Part shown: piece by piece, positions 53,092 through 63,463 of the stretch | How positions within the stretch are numbered: position 1 is the first letter of the stretch | How the letters are laid out: every line of letters starts with the position of its first letter | Origin: a bacterium | GTDB lineage: Bacteria > Myxococcota_A > Polyangia > Nannocystales > Nannocystaceae | Assembly: GCA_024742475.1 (NCBI GenBank) | Contig: JANSYI010000007.1 | Location: forward strand, 186,001 to 250,000 | DNA length: 64,000 nucleotides | Direction of reading: 5' to 3' | Translations under genes and position numbers: made by a program | Notes under the pieces: generated by a model | Database searches by the model: none | Told to the model about the DNA's origin: nothing | Seen by the model: only the letters and a program-made list of their open reading frames with translations

Positions 53092-54387
53092 ATGATCGTC
53101 ATCCTCTACACGACGCGTTACCGCGACGGTGGTCCCCGGTTCGCTCGCGCGGCAAGAACCCTCGCGCAGAGCCTCACGCGGGAGCATCGGAGCGCGACGA
53201 TCTGGTGCCGCGCGGTCGAGAGCAAGGCCGACGTGAGGGCCGTGATCGCCGACGCGCAGGACATCGAGCAGCTGCACTTCGTCGGGCACGGAGGTCTGTA
53301 CGGCCCGATGTTCGGGACGACGGCCTGGCCCGAGCAGTTCTCGCCCCACGAGTGGCGCGCGCTTTCCATTCCGTTCGCCCCCGGCGCGCAGGCCCATATT
53401 CACGCGTGTCGATCGGCGCGCTGGTTCGCGCCGTTCTTCGCCCGCACGTTCGGCGTCCGCACGTTCGGCTTTCACTGGTACACGGCCTTCTCCGCCGACC
53501 CGAGCCGCTTCGTCCTCGTGCCTCCATGGGCCGACGACGACGCCCCGCTCTTCGTCGCTGGATGCCCGGGGCGGAAGTCGCACGGCGTTGCGGCGTCGGT
53601 GCGCAAGTATCTGGGCGCCATGCCGCTCGAGCGCCCCGTGGCGTTCGACCCGGGCCACGGCGGGGGAAGCTACGACCCCGTCGCCGACGACTACGACGCG
53701 GTGTTCGACGACATCGCCGTGCGCCGGGATGAGCTGCGGTGGCTGAGAGCGCGCCTGTCCGCGCATCCTCGCCGCGACGGGCTCGACGTGCTCGACCTGG
53801 GCTGCGGCAACGGGGCCCTGCTGCAGGCGCTCGCGGCTGCGGTGACCGGTGGCGTGGGGCTCGACGCGTCGCCGCGCATGGTCGAGCTGGCACGCGCGCG
53901 CAATGCCGATGCCCCGCACCTGCGCTTCGACACCGTGGGCGGGCCCGGGCTGCCGCTGGCCGACAACAGCATCGACGTGGCGATCTCGCTGCTGTCGTTC
54001 CGCTACCTCGACTGGGATCCGCTGATGCTCGAGCTTCGCCGCGTGCTTCGGCCTGGGGGGCGCCTGCTGGTCGTCGACATGGTCGACAAGCCGGCGGGGC
54101 TGCGAGAGCTGCCCCGGCTCGTCGGGGACAAGCTGCGGGTCAAGGCGGTCGAGCTTCGGCATCGCCGCTACGTTCGCGCGCGCGAGCGCATGGTGCGTTC
54201 GCCTCAGTGGGCGCAGATGCTCGCGTTCAACCCCATGCGGGCGTTTCACGAGTACGACTGGTACCTGGGCAGCCGTTTCCCCCGTGGGGCGCTCGAGGTC
54301 CTCAACGTCGGGCGCCGCGCCCAGGTCATCGCCTTCGACACCGGGCGCTTCGACGAAGCGAACCTCCAGGAGATGGCCTACCCGTGA
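53092..54387 (+). CDS. caspase-like domain fused to a methyltransferase
   Basis: 431 residues. The N-terminal part (about 1-180) has the His/Cys dyad arrangement of caspase-like and CHAT peptidases: His66 in LHFVGHGGLYG and Cys106 in HIHACRSAR, each after a predicted beta strand. The C-terminal part (about 215-400) is a class I SAM-dependent methyltransferase: VLDLGCGNGALLQAL, GVGLDASPRMVELAR, then LLSFRYLDWD and LRPGGRLLVVDMVD. The next gene overlaps it by 4 bp and encodes a racemase-like protein. I do not know this fusion; a small-molecule, peptide or signalling role are all possible. Confidence 0.75.
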   Translation: MIVILYTTRYRDGGPRFARAARTLAQSLTREHRSATIWCRAVESKADVRAVIADAQDIEQLHFVGHGGLYGPMFGTTAWPEQFSPHEWRALSIPFAPGAQAHIHACRSARWFAPFFARTFGVRTFGFHWYTAFSADPSRFVLVPPWADDDAPLFVAGCPGRKSHGVAASVRKYLGAMPLERPVAFDPGHGGGSYDPVADDYDAVFDDIAVRRDELRWLRARLSAHPRRDGLDVLDLGCGNGALLQALAAAVTGGVGLDASPRMVELARARNADAPHLRFDTVGGPGLPLADNSIDVAISLLSFRYLDWDPLMLELRRVLRPGGRLLVVDMVDKPAGLRELPRLVGDKLRVKAVELRHRRYVRARERMVRSPQWAQMLAFNPMRAFHEYDWYLGSRFPRGALEVLNVGRRAQVIAFDTGRFDEANLQEMAYP

Positions 54388-55145
54388 GCCCGATCGGCGT
54401 GATCGACTGGGGCATCGGCGGACTCGACGTCGTTCGCAAGATGCGAGCCGCCGGCGCCGAGCAGCCGGTGCTCTACGTCTCCGACGCCGGGGCGGTGCCC
54501 TACGGCTTGCAGCCCGACGAGGCGCTCGCGCGGCGGGTCGGCGCGCTCGTGCGCGCGCTCGCGCGCCGCGGCTGCGCGCACGTGCTCATCGGCTGCAACG
54601 CCGCGAGCACGATCCTCGACCACCCGGCCTTCGAGGGAGGGGGTGCCCGGGTCGATGGCGTCATCCGCCCCGGCATCGAGGCCACGCTCGCTGCGGGCGT
54701 GCGCGAGGTCGTCGTGCTCGGCGGGCGTCGCACGGTGGAGTCGGGGCGCTACGGCGCCGCCCTGCGCCCCCACGGTCTCACCGTGCGTGAGGTCGTCGCC
54801 CAGCCCCTCTCCGCCCTCGTCGAGCGCGGCGTCCTGTCGGGCCCCACGCTCGAGGCCACGCTCGCCGAGATCCTCGCGCCCGTCCGCGAGGCGACCGCAA
54901 TCGTCAGCGCCTGCACCCACTATCTGGCGGTGTCCGGCGCCTTGCGGGCCGCGCTGCCGCGGCTGGAGACCCTCATCGACCCCGCGCGAGCCCTCGTGCG
55001 GCGCCACGTCCCCGTCGCCGGTCCCGGGGCACAGCCCGACCGCTACTTCACCACCGGCGACCCCGAGACGAGCCGACGCGCGGCCGCGGCGGCCTTTGGC
55101 GTCGACGCGCCGTTCGAGCGCGCCGTCGGACTCCTCGACCCCTGA
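54384..55145 (+). CDS. aspartate/glutamate racemase family protein, MurI-like
   Basis: 253 residues from a GTG overlapping the upstream stop. Glutamate racemase pattern: GVIDWGIGGLDVVRK, AGAVPYG, Cys71 in LIGCNAAST, a LGGRRTVESGRYG segment, and Cys167/His169 in SACTHYLAV. Both catalytic Cys are kept, but the usual Asp-Ser of the first motif is Asp-Trp here, so substrate handling may differ from MurI. Coupling to the caspase-methyltransferase protein is odd for a cell-wall gene and suggests a specialised amino-acid product. Confidence 0.75.
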   Translation: MSPIGVIDWGIGGLDVVRKMRAAGAEQPVLYVSDAGAVPYGLQPDEALARRVGALVRALARRGCAHVLIGCNAASTILDHPAFEGGGARVDGVIRPGIEATLAAGVREVVVLGGRRTVESGRYGAALRPHGLTVREVVAQPLSALVERGVLSGPTLEATLAEILAPVREATAIVSACTHYLAVSGALRAALPRLETLIDPARALVRRHVPVAGPGAQPDRYFTTGDPETSRRAAAAAFGVDAPFERAVGLLDP

Positions 55146-55163
55146 GCGCAGCGGCCCCGAGGA

Positions 55164-57401
55164 TCATGACACGCGCTCGCGGACGAGCGCCCGCGCGCGC
55201 TCGAGGTCCGCTTCGGCGACCATCGCGTCACGCCACGCGTCGTCGTCGACGAGGCGCGCGATCTCGGCGAGCGTCGCCAGGTGTCCCTCCGGGTCACCCT
55301 TGGGGCTGACGATGAGGAAGACCAGGCGTACGGGCTCGCTGGCGCCGTCGACCTCCAGTGGACCGCTGATTCGGGCGAGCACGCAGACGCGCTGAGGGCT
55401 GTGCCGGCTGTAGATGTGCAGGATCGCCACGCCGTGGCTGGTGATCGTCGGCACGTGCCCCTTCGCGTCGTCGAGCTCGCGCAGGCTCGCCTCTCGAGAG
55501 ATCGAGGGCGCGCGCGCGACCGCGGTGTCGACGAGGCGTTCGTACAGCGTGTCGAGGTCGGCCGCGGCGACGTCGATGACCGCGCTGGCCGAGAGCGCTC
55601 GCCCCAGGTATCCGCCGCCGCGCATCAGGGACAGCACGCGCCCAGCTCCCTCCCGCTCGGTCGACGAGACTGCCGCGGCCGTGCGCAGCCCCTGCGGCGT
55701 GTCGAACACCAGCGCAGTGCCGTCCGATTCCCCGCCGGCGACGTCGTGCTCGGCGATGACGGCGTGGCCGCGCTCGAGCTCGAGCGAGAGCACCGAAGGC
55801 CGCGCCGGCACGGCGAACGCGATCCGCCCGGGCCGGTCGTCTGTGGGGTCGTCGGGGCCCCAGCGATACGCGGACTCGTGCAGCTCCAGCGCCCCACTCC
55901 AGCGCTGGCACACCAGCTCGTTGAGCTCGGCGTTGTCGGTGAGCGCGAGGACGGACCCGACCTCGAGGAGCTCTTGTCGCTGCTCGATCATCTGGACGCG
56001 CGCGGCGTCGTCGCGAAACGCCGTCAGCCCCTCTTGGCGCGCCTGGGCGACGAGCCGCGCGCTGCTGTCGATCACGAAGACCGGCGCGTCGCCACGAGCG
56101 GCCAAGAAGTGCGCGACGCGGCGCGCGAACGTGTTGGCCCCGACGACGAGCCAGCCGCGCGCGGGCGGGCGCTTGAGGTCGAGGAGGCGGGCCAGACCGC
56201 CGGCGGAGAACCCCTGCACGATGACGGTGACCCCGATGACGAAGTAGGTGATCGTCTCGAGCAGCCGAGGGTCCGCGTCGCCGAGCGCCGGGGCATCGCG
56301 AAGCCCGAGCGCGAACAGCGACGCCATCGAGGCGGCGACGATGCCTCGCGGAGCCACCCACGCCAAGAACGTGCGCTGGCGCCAGCTGAGATCCGTTCCC
56401 CAGGCGCATAGCAGAACGTTGAGCGGCCGAACGGCCAAGACGATGAGGGCGACGACGGCGATCCCCTTCCAGCCGACCGCGGTGAACTGCTCGAGCGAGA
56501 GCCGAGCGGCGAGCAGGATGAACAGCAGCCCGATGAGCAGATCGGTGATCTCGGCCTTGAACGCCCGGATCTGCTCGAGCGGCGCCGGCTTGAGCCACCC
56601 GATGACGAAGCCGGCGACCGTGACCGCGAGCAGGCCGGCCTCGTTGACGATGAGCTCGGCCGCGGCGAACACCGCCAGCGCGCTGCCGAGGGCGAACGCG
56701 TTGACCATGTCCTCGGGCACGAACTCGCGGCGAAACGCCTGCACGACGGCCCAGCCCCCCGCCGCACCCAGCAGGCCCCCGACCGCGATCCGCAGGCCGA
56801 AGTTGAGCGCGACCACGTCGCCGGTCTGTCCGGCCACCCACTCGTAGCAGACGAGCGCGATGAACACCCCGACCGGGTCGATGAGCACGCCCTCCCAGTG
56901 GAGGATGCCGTGCACCTGCGGCTCGACCTTGATGCGCTTGAGCAGCGGGCTGATCACCGTGGGCCCGGTGACGATCACGAGGCTGCCGGCGACGAGCGCC
57001 ATCGACACGGTGGTGCCGAAGACCAGCCACACCGCCGCCGACGCGCCCAGCCACGTGACGACCGCCCCGAGCGTGAGGAGCCGAGCGACGATCCGCGAAG
57101 TCCCGCCGGGGCCCTGGACCTCGAGGGTGAGCCCGCCCTCGAACAGGATCAAGCCGACCGCGAGCGAGACGATGACCGGCAGCGTCTCGCCCAGATGCTC
57201 CGGCTCGATCCAGCCCAGGCCCTCGGGCCCGAGCGTGACGCCGCCGACGAGCAGCACCACGATCGCAGGCACCCGCAAACGCCCCGCGGCGACGGCCAAG
57301 ATGATGCCCAGCGCGGCCGCGAGCGCGAGCGTGACCAGGGCCTGATGGGAGCCGGCGGAGGCGGCGATGAGGGTCGCGGAGTGTCCAAGCCCGGTCAGCA
57401 T
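55164..57401 (-). CDS. CPA-type cation/proton antiporter with RCK and EIIA-like domains
   Basis: 745 residues from an ATG; an in-frame GTG lies 24 bp upstream. The first about 400 residues form a 12-13-helix cation/proton antiporter (LTLGPEGLGWIEPEHLG, VIVTGPTVISPLLKRI, VAPRGIVAASMASLFALG). An RCK/TrkA-N nucleotide-binding domain follows (WLVVGANTFARRVAHFLAA, FVIDSSARLV), then a C-terminal PTS EIIA type-2-like domain with His in SHGVAILHIYSR. Na+ or K+ efflux gated by nucleotide and perhaps by phosphorylation is inferred. Confidence 0.85.
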   Translation of the reverse strand: MLTGLGHSATLIAASAGSHQALVTLALAAALGIILAVAAGRLRVPAIVVLLVGGVTLGPEGLGWIEPEHLGETLPVIVSLAVGLILFEGGLTLEVQGPGGTSRIVARLLTLGAVVTWLGASAAVWLVFGTTVSMALVAGSLVIVTGPTVISPLLKRIKVEPQVHGILHWEGVLIDPVGVFIALVCYEWVAGQTGDVVALNFGLRIAVGGLLGAAGGWAVVQAFRREFVPEDMVNAFALGSALAVFAAAELIVNEAGLLAVTVAGFVIGWLKPAPLEQIRAFKAEITDLLIGLLFILLAARLSLEQFTAVGWKGIAVVALIVLAVRPLNVLLCAWGTDLSWRQRTFLAWVAPRGIVAASMASLFALGLRDAPALGDADPRLLETITYFVIGVTVIVQGFSAGGLARLLDLKRPPARGWLVVGANTFARRVAHFLAARGDAPVFVIDSSARLVAQARQEGLTAFRDDAARVQMIEQRQELLEVGSVLALTDNAELNELVCQRWSGALELHESAYRWGPDDPTDDRPGRIAFAVPARPSVLSLELERGHAVIAEHDVAGGESDGTALVFDTPQGLRTAAAVSSTEREGAGRVLSLMRGGGYLGRALSASAVIDVAAADLDTLYERLVDTAVARAPSISREASLRELDDAKGHVPTITSHGVAILHIYSRHSPQRVCVLARISGPLEVDGASEPVRLVFLIVSPKGDPEGHLATLAEIARLVDDDAWRDAMVAEADLERARALVRERVS

Positions 57402-57511
57402 CGATGGCTGCAGAGTATGGCCCACGCGGCTCGGGTCCGCCCGGCGCCCAGTGGTGCGGTGCCCTCAGCGAGCGGCCACGAGCGTTTCCTCGACGCCCGG
57501 CCTCTCGCGGC

Positions 57512-57982
57512 TCACTGCATCGCGCGCTGTCGGCAGTGCTCAGCCACGGCGCGGTAGGCCGCGGCGCAGTACTTCTTGTGCGCGCGCTTGAGGTGGCGTC
57601 CCTGCACGCCCTCGCGCAGCGCCTCGCACTCGGCGTACCCGAAATGCGTCGACGCGACGGCGTCGCCGGCCTCCTCGCAGAACGCGGCGCGGTCGGACGC
57701 CTCCATGCACGCCATGGTCAGCCGCGGCGCCTCGCCCAGGCACCATGCCTCCATGCCGGTGCACTCCATGCCCCAGTTGGTGGTCCACGAGACGCAGGCG
57801 TCGACCTCGAGGTGTTCCGTGGTCCAGGGCAGGTCGGCCTCGTCCATGGTCTGACGCTTGTAGGCGTCGTACTCGTTTCGCTGCTGCAGCGTGCGCCAGC
57901 CGAAGAGCGCCGAGAGCACGACCAGCGCGGCGCCAATTCCCAGGAGCAGGCCGCGCGTGCGCGGAGGCTGAGGCTCGGTCAT
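57512..57982 (-). CDS. single-pass membrane protein with Cys-rich exterior
   Basis: 156 residues from the ATG giving MTEPQPPRTRGLLLGIGA. One helix near the N-terminus (LLLGIGAALVVLSALFGW) is followed by a periplasmic domain with eight Cys (VDACVSWTTNWGMECTGMEAWCLG, TMACMEASDRAAFCEEAG), probably disulfide-bonded and mostly helical. Family unknown. It diverges from the HTTM-associated gene, 60 bp between starts. Confidence 0.55.
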   Translation of the reverse strand: MTEPQPPRTRGLLLGIGAALVVLSALFGWRTLQQRNEYDAYKRQTMDEADLPWTTEHLEVDACVSWTTNWGMECTGMEAWCLGEAPRLTMACMEASDRAAFCEEAGDAVASTHFGYAECEALREGVQGRHLKRAHKKYCAAAYRAVAEHCRQRAMQ

Positions 57983-58042
57983 CGCGCGGACGCTACCACC
58001 CCCGCGCCCCGCGTCCATCGCGTGTACGATTCACGGCGCTCC

Positions 58043-58588
58043 ATGGCCGATGATCGCTGCAGCGGCGGACTCCCGCACGCCCCGTGGGTCTACGGCGCGC
58101 TCTCCGGCGTCGTCGCGGCCTACGTGGGCGGCCTGCTCATCGCGGCCGGCCCCGAGTCGGCGCTCGTCGGGGACGCCTACGAGCTCGCCTATCCCGCGCT
58201 CGAGCTGGCGAACATCAACAACGACTGGGGCTTCTTCTCCCCCGACCCCGGCCCAGGCGACCTGCCCCGCTACGAGGTCGTCGACGGCGAGGGCAAGACC
58301 CACCGCTTCGCCTGGATGGAGGCGCTGGACCGCTGGGACCCGGCGTTCTTTCGCTACACCACCCTCTTCGTCAACGTCATCGACAACGGCGACGTCTACG
58401 GCGAGCCTGCCGCGGCGTTCTTGTGTCGCAAGCACGCCGACCTGCGGCCCCGCAAGATCGTCTTCACCGTCGCCCACCAGGTGGACCGCACCCCCGAGGA
58501 CGTGGTGGCGGGCAAGGGCATCCTCGAGGACATGCCGGTCGAAAAGCTCTACTTCAAGGCGTGTGCAGACCAAGGAGCCCGGCCCTGA
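58043..58588 (+). CDS. membrane protein paired with HTTM protein
   Basis: 181 residues from the ATG giving MADDRCSGG; longer in-frame starts are not protein-like. One N-terminal helix (WVYGALSGVVAAYVGGLLIAA) is followed by NNDWGFFSPDPGPGDLPRYEVVDGEG, which resembles the soluble segment found with HTTM proteins. The end overlaps the HTTM gene by 28 bp if that gene starts at its GTG. The function is unknown; probably a partner of the HTTM protein. Confidence 0.65.
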   Translation: MADDRCSGGLPHAPWVYGALSGVVAAYVGGLLIAAGPESALVGDAYELAYPALELANINNDWGFFSPDPGPGDLPRYEVVDGEGKTHRFAWMEALDRWDPAFFRYTTLFVNVIDNGDVYGEPAAAFLCRKHADLRPRKIVFTVAHQVDRTPEDVVAGKGILEDMPVEKLYFKACADQGARP

Positions 58589-59516
58589 GCGCGCTGCAGG
58601 CATGGTTGCGCCGGCTGGTGCGCGCTTGGGTGACCTTCTGGTTCGAGGCGCCCCACACCGCCGCGTTGGACTTGGTGCGGGTGGGCCTGGGCTTGACGCT
58701 GCTGGTCTCGTATGGCTCGCTGCTGGGCCACATCGAGGCGTTCTACACCGAGGACGGCTGGCTCCCGCTGGCGCTCACGCCCTCGATCGAGGGCGAGCGC
58801 ACCAGCCTCTCGGTGCTGTTCGTCGCTCGAACGCCCGCCGCCGCGTGGGGTCTTTGGGCGGTCACGCTGGCCTCCGCTGCGGCCTACACGCTGGGCTGGC
58901 GGTCCAACGTCGCAAAGCTCGTGCTCCTAGTGGGGCACTACAGCTTCACCCGGCGGGCGCCGGCGATCGCCTACGGCGTCGACGACCTGTGCAGCAACCT
59001 GCTGTTCATCCAGTGCTTCGTGCCGATGGGACACGCCCTGGCCCTCGACGCGCGCCGGCGCGCTCCCCTGATGCTGGTGCCATGGCGCCAGACCGCGCGC
59101 TCGATGGGTCTGCGGCTCACGCAGGTGCAGATGGCGATCATCATGGCGTTTGCCGGCCTCGAGAAGCTGCAGGGCGACGACTGGTGGGAGGGCCTGGGCG
59201 TCTGGTTCGCGATGACGGACTGGGAGTTCAATTTCTTCCCGCTGGAGCCCTTCGCCGCCTCGCCCCACCTGCTCAACGTGCTCGGCTATGGGTCGGTCCT
59301 CTTCGAGCTCGCCTACCCTGCGCTGATCTGGCATCGCCGCAGCCGGGGCCCCATCCTGCTGATCGCCGTGGCGCTGCACGTGGGCGTTGCCGTCGTGATG
59401 GGCCTTTGGCTGTTCTCCGCGGCGATGCTCGTCTCGCACATGGCCTTCGCCCCCCCGTCGTGGCTGCGACGTCTCGGAGTGGGCAAGGACACCTGCGTGG
59501 CGCCCCAGGCGGGACC

Positions 59517-60383
<867 letters not shown>

Positions 60384-60663
60384 TGCCGCGAGTGTCGCCC
60401 GGGCACGGACCGGCTGCCAAGCCCGTCGTCCGGGTCGCGCCTGCAAAGGCCGTGCAGCCCCTCCGCAACGGCCGAAAACAGCAGCGGGGGAACCATCAGC
60501 ACCATGAGCGGAAACACCAAGATCCAGGCCAGGCCCACGGCCGTGCCGACGCCCGAGCCGCCCACGCCCGCGAGCGCGCCCGCCTCGTTGGGCCCCCCTG
60601 CGGCGAGCAGGGCCAGCACCAGCACGAGCAGCACGGCGGCCGCGCGAAGCATGGGATGCCTTC

Positions 60664-61794
60664 TCATGTCCGAACCTCCCACAGGGGGCCGAAGTGCAGC
60701 GCGTAGGACGTGACCGCGTTGCCGATCCTGCCGGCGGCTCGATACCAGCGCGCGTCCTCGTCGCGCGTCGGCACGGCCGCGAGCTCCATCGACCGCAGCA
60801 GCGCGTCTTGGGTGTCCGTGTCGCCGAAGGCCGCCGCGCCCAACAGCGCCAGCCCGCTCGCTCCCGGACTCGCCCCCAAGCCGGGTACCACCAGGCCCGA
60901 GTCGACGTCCTGCCGGACCGCGGCGCCCGGCGGCCACTCGCGCGCCCACCCGAACCCGAACGCGCCGCGAACCAACGCGTCGCGCGCCCGCTGATACTGC
61001 TCGCGGGCGAAGGCCGGGTCGAGCAGCAGCAGGTTGTGGGCGACCATGAAGATGCTGCTGCCCTCGGGGCCATCGAGGTGCCGGCCCTCCCACGTGTAGC
61101 TGGACACCAGCAGGCCGGTGTCGCGATCGAGGAGCGAGCGCTTGGCGGCCTCCAGCCAGGCGTCCACGAGCGGGCGGTGGTCGGTGCCCCGGACGCGGTC
61201 GGCGAGCACCAAGGCCGCGAGCGCGGTCGTGTTGCAGAAGGTCCAGCATTCGTCGGGATAGCTCTCGCCGCTGGCCACCGGGCCCCGGCGCAGGCTCCCC
61301 TCGATGGCCTCGACTCGCGCGTCGAGCTCGGCGGCGAAGCGCGGGTGCTCGGCGACCGAGAGCCGCGCGGCCAACATCATCGCGACCTCGCCGTCGACGA
61401 ACAGGCTCCGCCCCGCGGGATCCCGAAACGGCTGGGTACGGCCATAGGGCAACAACAGCGCGAGCGGTCCGTGCTCCGCCTCGAACGCGAGCGTGGCCTC
61501 GATGGCCTCGTCGATGCGGGCGAGGAGCGCCGGCGCGCGCTCGGGGTTGGCGAGCGCCGCGTTGCTCCATGAGAGCACCGAGTACAGCTCCGCCATCAGC
61601 ATCCACTCGGGGTTGCGCCTGCGCTCCTCGTCCGAGGCCGCCAGCGGCCCCTGCAGCGCCGCATCGATCTCGGTGGAGAGCGCGGGCCTGCTCGGGCGTA
61701 CGAGGTCGATGGCGGGCGCGAGGGCGAGCCACCATCCGGCGGTGCACAGCGCGAGCGCACCCCATCGTCGTCGCGGGGACCATGGTGTCGTCAC
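60664..61794 (-). CDS. membrane-anchored (alpha/alpha)6-barrel-like enzyme
   Basis: 376 residues from a GTG giving VTTPWSPRRRWGALAL. One N-terminal helix anchors it. The helical-repeat body contains VASGESYPDECWTFCNTTALAALVLADR and LLVSSYTWEGRHLDGPEGSSIFMVAHNLLLLD, reminiscent of linalool dehydratase/isomerase-like and glycoside-hydrolase-like six-hairpin folds with an exposed Asp/Cys active site. The assignment is tentative. First gene of a three-gene unit with a small membrane protein and a kinase. Confidence 0.45.
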   Translation of the reverse strand: MTTPWSPRRRWGALALCTAGWWLALAPAIDLVRPSRPALSTEIDAALQGPLAASDEERRRNPEWMLMAELYSVLSWSNAALANPERAPALLARIDEAIEATLAFEAEHGPLALLLPYGRTQPFRDPAGRSLFVDGEVAMMLAARLSVAEHPRFAAELDARVEAIEGSLRRGPVASGESYPDECWTFCNTTALAALVLADRVRGTDHRPLVDAWLEAAKRSLLDRDTGLLVSSYTWEGRHLDGPEGSSIFMVAHNLLLLDPAFAREQYQRARDALVRGAFGFGWAREWPPGAAVRQDVDSGLVVPGLGASPGASGLALLGAAAFGDTDTQDALLRSMELAAVPTRDEDARWYRAAGRIGNAVTSYALHFGPLWEVRT

Positions 61795-61935
61795 GTCGCT
61801 CAGTGTTCCCGGGCGCACCACGGTGCGCCGGGGCTCTCCGCGCGAGTGGACCCGACGCGGTGGTGGACGGTCGGCGCGCGCGCATGTGCGGTCGCGCGCT
61901 GGCGAGCCGATGCGTTGTGCTCTACGCTCCGCGCC

Positions 61936-62388
61936 ATGACGCTCCCCCGCGTTGCTGCGTGCTTGGGTCTGCTCTGCTCCGTCGTCGCCTGCGGAGGCGA
62001 TGAGACGCCTCGCGACGTCGAGGTCACCCTTGGCACCGCCCGCGTCTCGGCCCGCATGGAGCCCGCCGACGGCCTCGTCGACCTCGAGGCCACCGCGCAA
62101 ATGGTGGCGACGGTCGACATGACCGGGGTCACCGTCGAAGACGTGGTGCTCCGTGCCTTGCCCGACGGCCCCGAAATCTCCTTCGACGTCGCCGTCCGCG
62201 GCCCTCGAGACACCGCGACGATCGACCTGACCGCAGAAGACACGGTCGTGGCTCGCATCAGCAACGCGGCGACCACCAACGCGCAGGTGCTGCCGTTTTG
62301 CGGATCGGCTGCGTCGCTGACCGTCTTCATCGAGGTCGAGGGGCTGATGCGCGAAGCCACGCGCGATCTCACCGTCACGTGTTCGTAG
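61936..62388 (+). CDS. small lipoprotein
   Basis: 150 residues from the ATG giving MTLPRVAACLGLLCSVVACGG; the second Cys stretch (VVACGG) is the likely lipobox. The mature part is rich in Thr, Val and Asp and looks all-beta (RDVEVTLGTARVSARMEP, ISFDVAVRGPRDTATIDL), ending in a Cys pair (VLPFCGSAAS, VTCS) that could form a disulfide. Family unknown. Confidence 0.55.
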   Translation: MTLPRVAACLGLLCSVVACGGDETPRDVEVTLGTARVSARMEPADGLVDLEATAQMVATVDMTGVTVEDVVLRALPDGPEISFDVAVRGPRDTATIDLTAEDTVVARISNAATTNAQVLPFCGSAASLTVFIEVEGLMREATRDLTVTCS

Positions 62389-62503
62389 GGTCGTCTTGCC
62401 CACGAATCCTTCGCCGCGCGTGCCGGCGTTGGGTCAGAAGCGTTGGGAAGGCCGCACAATGAGCGGTTCTCCGCCGCGCGCGCGTGTCGTCTAATGCCCC
62501 GGC

Positions 62504-63463
62504 ATGGGTGCACATTCCGTCCTCGACATGGCCGTGCAGCTCGCCGCTGACGGCAACAGCTCGGATGCGGAGGCGTTGGTGCGTTTTGCGTTGAGCACCG
62601 ACCCCGACGCCTCACACGCGCACGTCTGCCTGGCCCGCATTCGCGCCGCCCGCGGCGAGACCGACGCGGCCGTCGCGGGGCTCGTCGACGCCGTCCGAGT
62701 GCGCGCAGCCGCCGGCCCGGGCGACCCCACGCCGCTGTACGAGATGCTCGCTGCTGCGCTCGAACTCGCCCCCGAGCGGATCGACCTGCACATCGACCTC
62801 GCCGAGCTTCAGGCCGCGCACGGGGACGTCCCCGGCGCCCAGGCCCGGCTCGTGCAGCTCTCGGCGATCTACGTCGATGCGGGCCGCCACGACGACGCTC
62901 GCGACGTGCTCGCGGTCGCCCGCGGCTGGGATCCTCAAGGCAGCGTCGCGGGGGTCATCGTCGACTCGATGCAGATCGAAGAGAGCGTGGAGATCCTGCT
63001 CGAAGAGGTCGAAGACACGCCGCTGCCCCAGCCGGCCCCCGTGCCCCAGCGGCGGGCAACCGCGACGGTGTGCACGCCCACGCTGCTGCGCGACGCCGAG
63101 GGCGACGTGCTGCCCGATCAAGAGGTCGTCCCCGCGCCCGCCATGCGACGCCGGTCCCCCCGCGCATCGACGATCTGCACGCCGACACTGCTTCGAGACG
63201 CGCACGGGCAGCTGCTGCCCAACCAGCGGGGCGTTCCCAAGCCGGCGCCCGAGCGCGGTCGCGGACGCAGGCAGCGGGTCCCCGCGCCCCCGACCCACGC
63301 GGCCAAGCGGCCGAGCACGGGCCGCTCGCCCACCGTGCCGACCTCGCGCACCTCGATCCGCACGCTGCGTGCCCGCGTCCGCGTGCGTCACGAGTCCGAG
63401 ATCGACCGCGACGCGCCGCTGGCCACCCGGCTGCGGCGCCTGGGCGGTCTGCAGTCAAAGTAG
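62504..63463 (+). CDS. TPR protein with duplicated C-terminal motif
   Basis: 319 residues. The N-terminal half holds about four TPR-like helix pairs (LDMAVQLAADGNSSDAEALV, LHIDLAELQAAHGDVPGAQA). The C-terminal basic region carries two copies of a short motif, CTPTLLRDAEGDVLPDQ and CTPTLLRDAHGQLLPNQ, separated by about 40 residues and followed by Arg/Pro-rich sequence. The repeated motif looks like a binding site for a partner. Function unknown. Confidence 0.65.
   Translation: MGAHSVLDMAVQLAADGNSSDAEALVRFALSTDPDASHAHVCLARIRAARGETDAAVAGLVDAVRVRAAAGPGDPTPLYEMLAAALELAPERIDLHIDLAELQAAHGDVPGAQARLVQLSAIYVDAGRHDDARDVLAVARGWDPQGSVAGVIVDSMQIEESVEILLEEVEDTPLPQPAPVPQRRATATVCTPTLLRDAEGDVLPDQEVVPAPAMRRRSPRASTICTPTLLRDAHGQLLPNQRGVPKPAPERGRGRRQRVPAPPTHAAKRPSTGRSPTVPTSRTSIRTLRARVRVRHESEIDRDAPLATRLRRLGGLQSK

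Noticed and set aside
54384..55145. Calling the racemase-like gene murI for cell-wall D-glutamate
   Set aside because: The Asp-Ser motif is changed to Asp-Trp and the gene is coupled to an unrelated fusion protein; a housekeeping role is not supported.
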